Shown here: positions 60,139 through 64,000 of the stretch, piece by piece
Numbering within the stretch: the first letter of the stretch is position 1
Layout of the letters: every line of letters starts with the position of its first letter
Source of the DNA: Phoronis australis
Taxonomy: Eukaryota > Phoronida > Phoronidae
Direction: 5' to 3'
Length of the DNA stretch: 64,000 nt
Assembly: GCA_002633005.1 (NCBI GenBank)
Contig: NMRA01000393.1
Coordinates: 329,833-393,832 of the forward strand
Position numbers and translations under genes: made by a program
The notes under the pieces: generated by a model
The model's database searches: none
Told to the model about the DNA's origin: nothing
The model's input: the letters and a program-made list of their open reading frames with translations, nothing else

Positions 60139-62102
60139 GTAATGTATAGATATCAACTCTAGTTACAATGTTGCTATTTATTGTCCTGTTCATGTTGCAT
60201 GTTAAGATAATGTGTAACATTTTTGATGTGTTGAGGAATTAAGCCAAATAGCTACGCAGCTATAGAATGTAACACTGTACAATGGAGTCCACCTCGTGTG
60301 ATACCCACACTTTCAATGTAAATTGTGATAACATGTGGGATACTTCATTAAACGAGTTCTAACTTGACCTTGACCTTAACCGTGACTACAGTAAGTAAAG
60401 CAAGACAATAAATTAGTTAGTCAGTTAGGAGTTTGCTTATAAATAAAGATGAGAAATTAACCAAAATTTGAATGTTCCCCAAGTGACTACTGTTATATAT
60501 CTAGTTGTGTTGTTATTCATTAGATTAGTAATGTGAAAATAACTGAACCAATAAAACAGTATCGTCTACAGTTCGAAATCACCCTTTTTCATGAATTTAT
60601 GGGTGAGATAGCTCATCAGAAAATGACTGATTTTAACCCATGTCACATGCACAATGCAAATGAATTGAAGACTGATTAGGTTGTTTTTTGGGTTTAATGA
60701 CATTTCATGACATACTGGGGTATTATGTAATCCTGTATGACAGTGAGCGACCTCCACTGAATATGGATGAAAATATTGTCTCCATTCTTATTTTGGACTT
60801 TGTAGGAATTAGATACTGATTGGGTCATGTGACCATGTATTACTAACAATAAATTTTATAACAAAAGGAAAAGTTATATTCATTATCAAAGCACTCGTAT
60901 CAATAAAAGGGCTAGGTTTCTCTTTCTGCATTAAATTTTCAAAAATTCTGTTATAGTTTTCTTGATTATCTTTTTGTTTCTGTTTAAAATTTTTGTCTAA
61001 ATACTACACAATAGCACGTTATGTGGTAATGGGGACATTTTAAGGTTATGTAACACTCTCGGAAAATGGCCAAATTTGGCAAACTTTGGAACAATATGTC
61101 TCAAAAGTGGCCGGTTGAAATCGTGAAGTTTTCAGAGATCATGGTGCTTAATTCACTATTCTCCAAAACGTTGTTAGGAATTGGTACTTTTGCCACTTTT
61201 GCATGACGAGGTTTCAAAAATAGTACTTTTAGGAAGAAAACCAAAAGTGGCATCAAATGAAAAGATAATTTAGAAAACCGTGTTGAGGGATGAGTTACCG
61301 GATTTCACTGATTGGCTAGTCAGGATACAGAAGTGCCGTTATCAGTTTGACAGCGATAGCAACGGAAGAAAGTTGGCAAACCAATGTTCACATAGTCTAG
61401 CTCTCTCATTGTCTGGTTCATCTGATAAGCTCACGTAATCCAGCATTTATGTCTGCATGCCAGATGCTAACCGATAATTAAAAAATGTTTCCAATTGAAA
61501 GGACTTTGAACAAGTGTCGTAACAAAGATGTGTTTTGTATGAAAAGCTACCACCAAAAAACTTTGAACGGCGAAAAGCGCTTGAGTTTCAGAGAAATTAG
61601 ACTTAACTTTCACCTGCTGATTTCTTTGTGTAACTTTAGGCTCTGACTTGCTTACTCATGCTACAGCTGCACAATAGGCTTGTTTGTCAAGTTTAATCAA
61701 ACATGATACAAGACCAGATGGTGATGTTGGAAATTTCTTGTTTTTAACAGTCCAGGGGAATGGTACGTAATGGTAACAGTGTTTTTGAGGTTTCACTTTT
61801 CTTATCAAACAAAATTTGGCCATATTGTTGATACTGCTATTTGCACTAGGACTAGTATCCAGATAAAGCCTCCAAACCTAGCAACAACTCATTGCAGGAG
61901 TAACTTGTTCTATGCTAAGTATATGTGTGGATGGCACTTAACACACAGAATACTATGTTAAGGTCTTGTGCAGAGCTAATAAAGTGTTGTCTTGAGTCAT
62001 GTCATCTCATCAAGCTCATAAGACAACTCCGTCAACATGCCTCTGTGTCCTGCGGTTACTTGTCAGCACCACCAGCAAGCTACATTCCAAATGTCTTTTC
62101 AG
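60139..62102 (+). other. SDR intron 5 with R2 repeat and MITE fragment
   Basis: An inverted member of dispersed family R2 spans roughly 61030-61640 (ggaaaatggccaaatttggc, then atgtctcaaaagtggccgg). A fragment homologous to the right end of the 51.6 kb MITE lies at 61887-61919. The + frames at 61770-62259 overlap exon 6 or the intron end and are not separate genes. Confidence 0.6.
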
Positions 62103-62223
62103 ATTCCCAAGCGTCTTCTTGAGCGGGCCACTCCCATGTTACCCAAACTCAACTTCCCTGTTGTTGACGTTAGAGATGTCGCCCTCGCTCATATCAGAGC
62201 TCTCACCATGCCAGATGCTGCAG
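62103..62223 (+). CDS. SDR exon 6: VDVRDVA segment
   Basis: Acceptor aaatgtcttttcag, donor gctgcag|gtaaac, phase 0 in and 1 out. It encodes residues 234-273: IPKRLLERATPMLPKLNFP, then VVDVRDVALAHIRALTMPDAAG. VDVRDVA.AH is a strongly conserved signature of the dihydroflavonol reductase-like family in the C-terminal, substrate-binding part. Confidence 0.94.
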
Positions 62224-62525
62224 GTAAACCTTAAATCAGACCATGTAGGCAAAATGTAGGCAATTGCTGCAAACACGTTTTTCAGAATAGCTTAACTTAA
62301 ATATATTTGATTGAATTAAGTGCTAATCTTCATACAAAGAAAAGATTTCAATCAAAGAAAATAGCTGGACAAAAAGTTTAAAAGTGTGATGGTTGTTACT
62401 TGTTTTTCTATCTCAGAACTATTTTTAAGCATTTTACCGCCACCCAAAAAAGTGTTTAAGTATAAATGGTGAAAAAATTATGGTGACATGTTCTTGATGT
62501 TGATGTTAAATGTGTGGTTTTCTAG
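62224..62525 (+). other. SDR intron 6
   Basis: 302-bp GT-AG intron with nothing notable. Confidence 0.7.
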
Positions 62526-62606
62526 GCAAACGTCATATTCTGTTCACTAAAAACATGTGGATGAAAGAGATAGCTCAGTGCGTCGCTAAAGAGTTTAAAC
62601 CCCAAG
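62526..62606 (+). CDS. SDR exon 7a, first of two alternative 81-nt exons
   Basis: Acceptor gtggttttctag, donor ccccaag|gtagac, phase 1 in and out. It encodes GKRHILFTKNMWMKEIAQCV then AKEFKPQG (residues 274-301), the strand-plus-helix that follows VDVRDVA in this family. The protein must continue beyond it by roughly 30-45 residues to reach the usual length. Exon 7b encodes an alternative version of the same segment. Confidence 0.92.
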
Positions 62607-63355
62607 GTAGACATTCTTGTGTTGTTTGTCTGTCTGCCTGTAGATAGCGCTGTTGCAACATGTCAAAGGTCGCCTGTACCCTCTGTTGGTTACTGACTCT
62701 GGTTACTGAATGGCACAGACATGTCTACTCACAGTTTGCGACAATGTCTGAGCACGCCATTCCTAAGCATGGCTAAATTTATGGTTTTCATTGCCAATAT
62801 ACAAATAACAAATTCTCAATTAATCAGATTCAGTAACTATCACAGATATGTTAGCTAGTTGTTGCTCTGTTTACTAACAATCTTTCATTTCTCTCTTCTT
62901 TCCTGGCTGTGTGTGTTTGGTGTGAATGTACGTATATCACTTCTGTTGGCTCCCCTAATGCAAACTTTAACGTTTTGTTTAACAATTCACATGTATTGTA
63001 TATTATGAATTTTAAATGCTATGCAACTAACTCATGGATCATAAAACAATAATATTAACATTATTTATTTTCAAAATCCTGTAATTTCATAAAATGACCA
63101 TTGTTTCTGTGGTTTGTCTTTGAAACTTGTCTGTCAATCTTTACTTTTATTGGCAACCTTAACTGTTAACTTTTCGTTCAATAATTCTGCATATATAATT
63201 ATTACTTTTGTTTGCAACTTGAAAATCATATGACAATGACATTAAAATGTCAATTAAAATGACTGGTTTCTGTGTGTTATTTTTGTAACTTGTCTCCCCT
63301 TGCTACTTGTTGGTCTGTGTGTATGTCTGTACGTGTGATGTGATGGTGGGATTAG
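62607..63355 (+). other. intron between the duplicated exons
   Basis: This AT-rich intron separates exons 7a and 7b. I looked for a third copy of the 81-nt exon and saw none. Confidence 0.6.
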
Positions 63356-63436
63356 GACACAGGCATATTTTGAATACCAAGAATATAAACATAAAGGATA
63401 TGGCCCTGCTCATGGATGAGGAATTCAGGGAACAAG
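63356..63436 (+). CDS. SDR exon 7b, second of two alternative 81-nt exons
   Basis: Acceptor gatggtgggattag, donor gaacaag|gtagta, phase 1 in and out, exactly 81 nt like 7a. It encodes GHRHILNTKNINIKDMALLM then DEEFREQG. Twelve of 26 full-codon residues equal those of 7a, and the replacements are concentrated in the middle (FTKNMWM against NTKNINI; QCVAK against LLMDE). At nine of the twelve shared residues the codons differ synonymously, so the protein rather than the DNA has been conserved. Each exon fits alone between exon 6 and the missing next exon. Use of both would also keep the frame but duplicate the segment. Confidence 0.85.
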
Positions 63437-64000
63437 GTAGTAACTTCTGGTGTTAGTTTGTTGGCTTGTGGAAGGGGAGCTGCATGTGTTCTTTTATGTA
63501 CTTTGCTTGTTGAGCACTGCATGATTTATTTTCTTGTAAAAATTGGCATTTCATTTTGAACGGTTACATTATGTTGTCCCTTAAAATCTGTTAATTCAAA
63601 ATGGTTCATTTCGAAAAAACTCACTGTTCATGTGTCTTATTCTGAACTCCCATGATTTTGAAGAGACACTAAGACCAACCTAGCATTGCTGAGGCATACT
63701 TTTCAGAATGTCCCAATTGAGGGAATTGGCTGTGCTAGGAGTTGCCATTATACTGGAACTCAGGCCACTGCCCCAGTGACAGATAAGAGTGACTGTGGTT
63801 TGTTGATGACCTGACCATCACTATCCTCATCACTTCATACTGTGAACACAACACCACCACTGTCCTCATAACTTCATACTGTGAACACAACACCACCACT
63901 GTCCTCATCACTTCATACTGTGAACACAACACCATCACTGTCCTCATCACTTCATACTGTGAACACAACACCACCACTGTCCTCATCACTTCATACTGTG
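63437..64000 (+). other. SDR intron 7 (partial), running into a 39-bp minisatellite
   Basis: No third alternative exon is seen before the window ends. From 63821 to the end lies an array of 39-bp units (ctgtcctcatcacttcatac plus tgtgaacacaacaccacca) that continues past the window. The minus-strand frame over it is an artefact of the unit being divisible by three. The final exon of the SDR gene must lie downstream. Confidence 0.75.

Noticed and set aside
1-64000. tRNA, rRNA or CRISPR features
   Set aside because: I searched by eye for tRNA T-loop phrases such as ggttcgaatcc with a paired acceptor stem and found none. The tandem repeats lack the spacer variability of CRISPR arrays and the setting is a eukaryotic genome.

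Overview
The window looks like a piece of nuclear genome from an invertebrate animal, probably marine. It is AT-rich, mostly non-coding, full of minisatellites (16 to 88 bp units), foldback and MITE-like elements and old dispersed repeats, and its exons are short, phased and bounded by GT/AG splice sites. I cannot name the species. The four N characters (11046, 16885, 31251, 48456) all sit in homopolymers or tandem arrays.

Layout. From 1 to about 37.8 kb I find no confident gene. This part holds a foldback element (2351-2786), three blocks of a degenerate ~145 bp repeat (about 6.8-7.7, 8.4-9.0 and 27.6-28.6 kb), scattered members of two other repeat families, many minisatellites, a MITE-like element (35692-36152), a CpG-rich patch with a splice donor at 21.5-21.65 kb that could be a distant promoter or first exon, and two weak small coding candidates (22115-22303 on + and about 15.6-15.87 kb on -). 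From 37.8 kb to the end, the + strand carries what I read as one large gene or two interleaved ones: a very long acidic exon (37841-39884), a second acidic exon with its own ATG (41541-41837), a short hydrophobic first exon (54660-54738), and then the exons of an extended short-chain dehydrogenase/reductase (SDR) of the dihydroflavonol-4-reductase-like group (57082-57283, 58534-58715, 59156-59302, 60050-60138, 62103-62223, 62526-62606, 63356-63436). The SDR C-terminus lies beyond the window.

How the parts may work together. The second acidic exon and the hydrophobic exon both end in phase 1, and both splice in frame to the first Rossmann exon. This predicts isoforms with alternative N-termini: long acidic, short acidic, or hydrophobic/membrane-anchored. 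The long acidic exon carries a helix that fits the PKA-RII-anchoring (AKAP) consensus at residues 376-396. At the other end, two consecutive 81-nt exons of identical phase encode alternative versions of the same 27-residue piece of the SDR substrate-binding region and look like mutually exclusive exons. The reductase assignment rests on visible motifs and is strong. The acidic-SDR fusion and the PKA anchoring are inferences from splice phase and pattern and need transcript or biochemical evidence.
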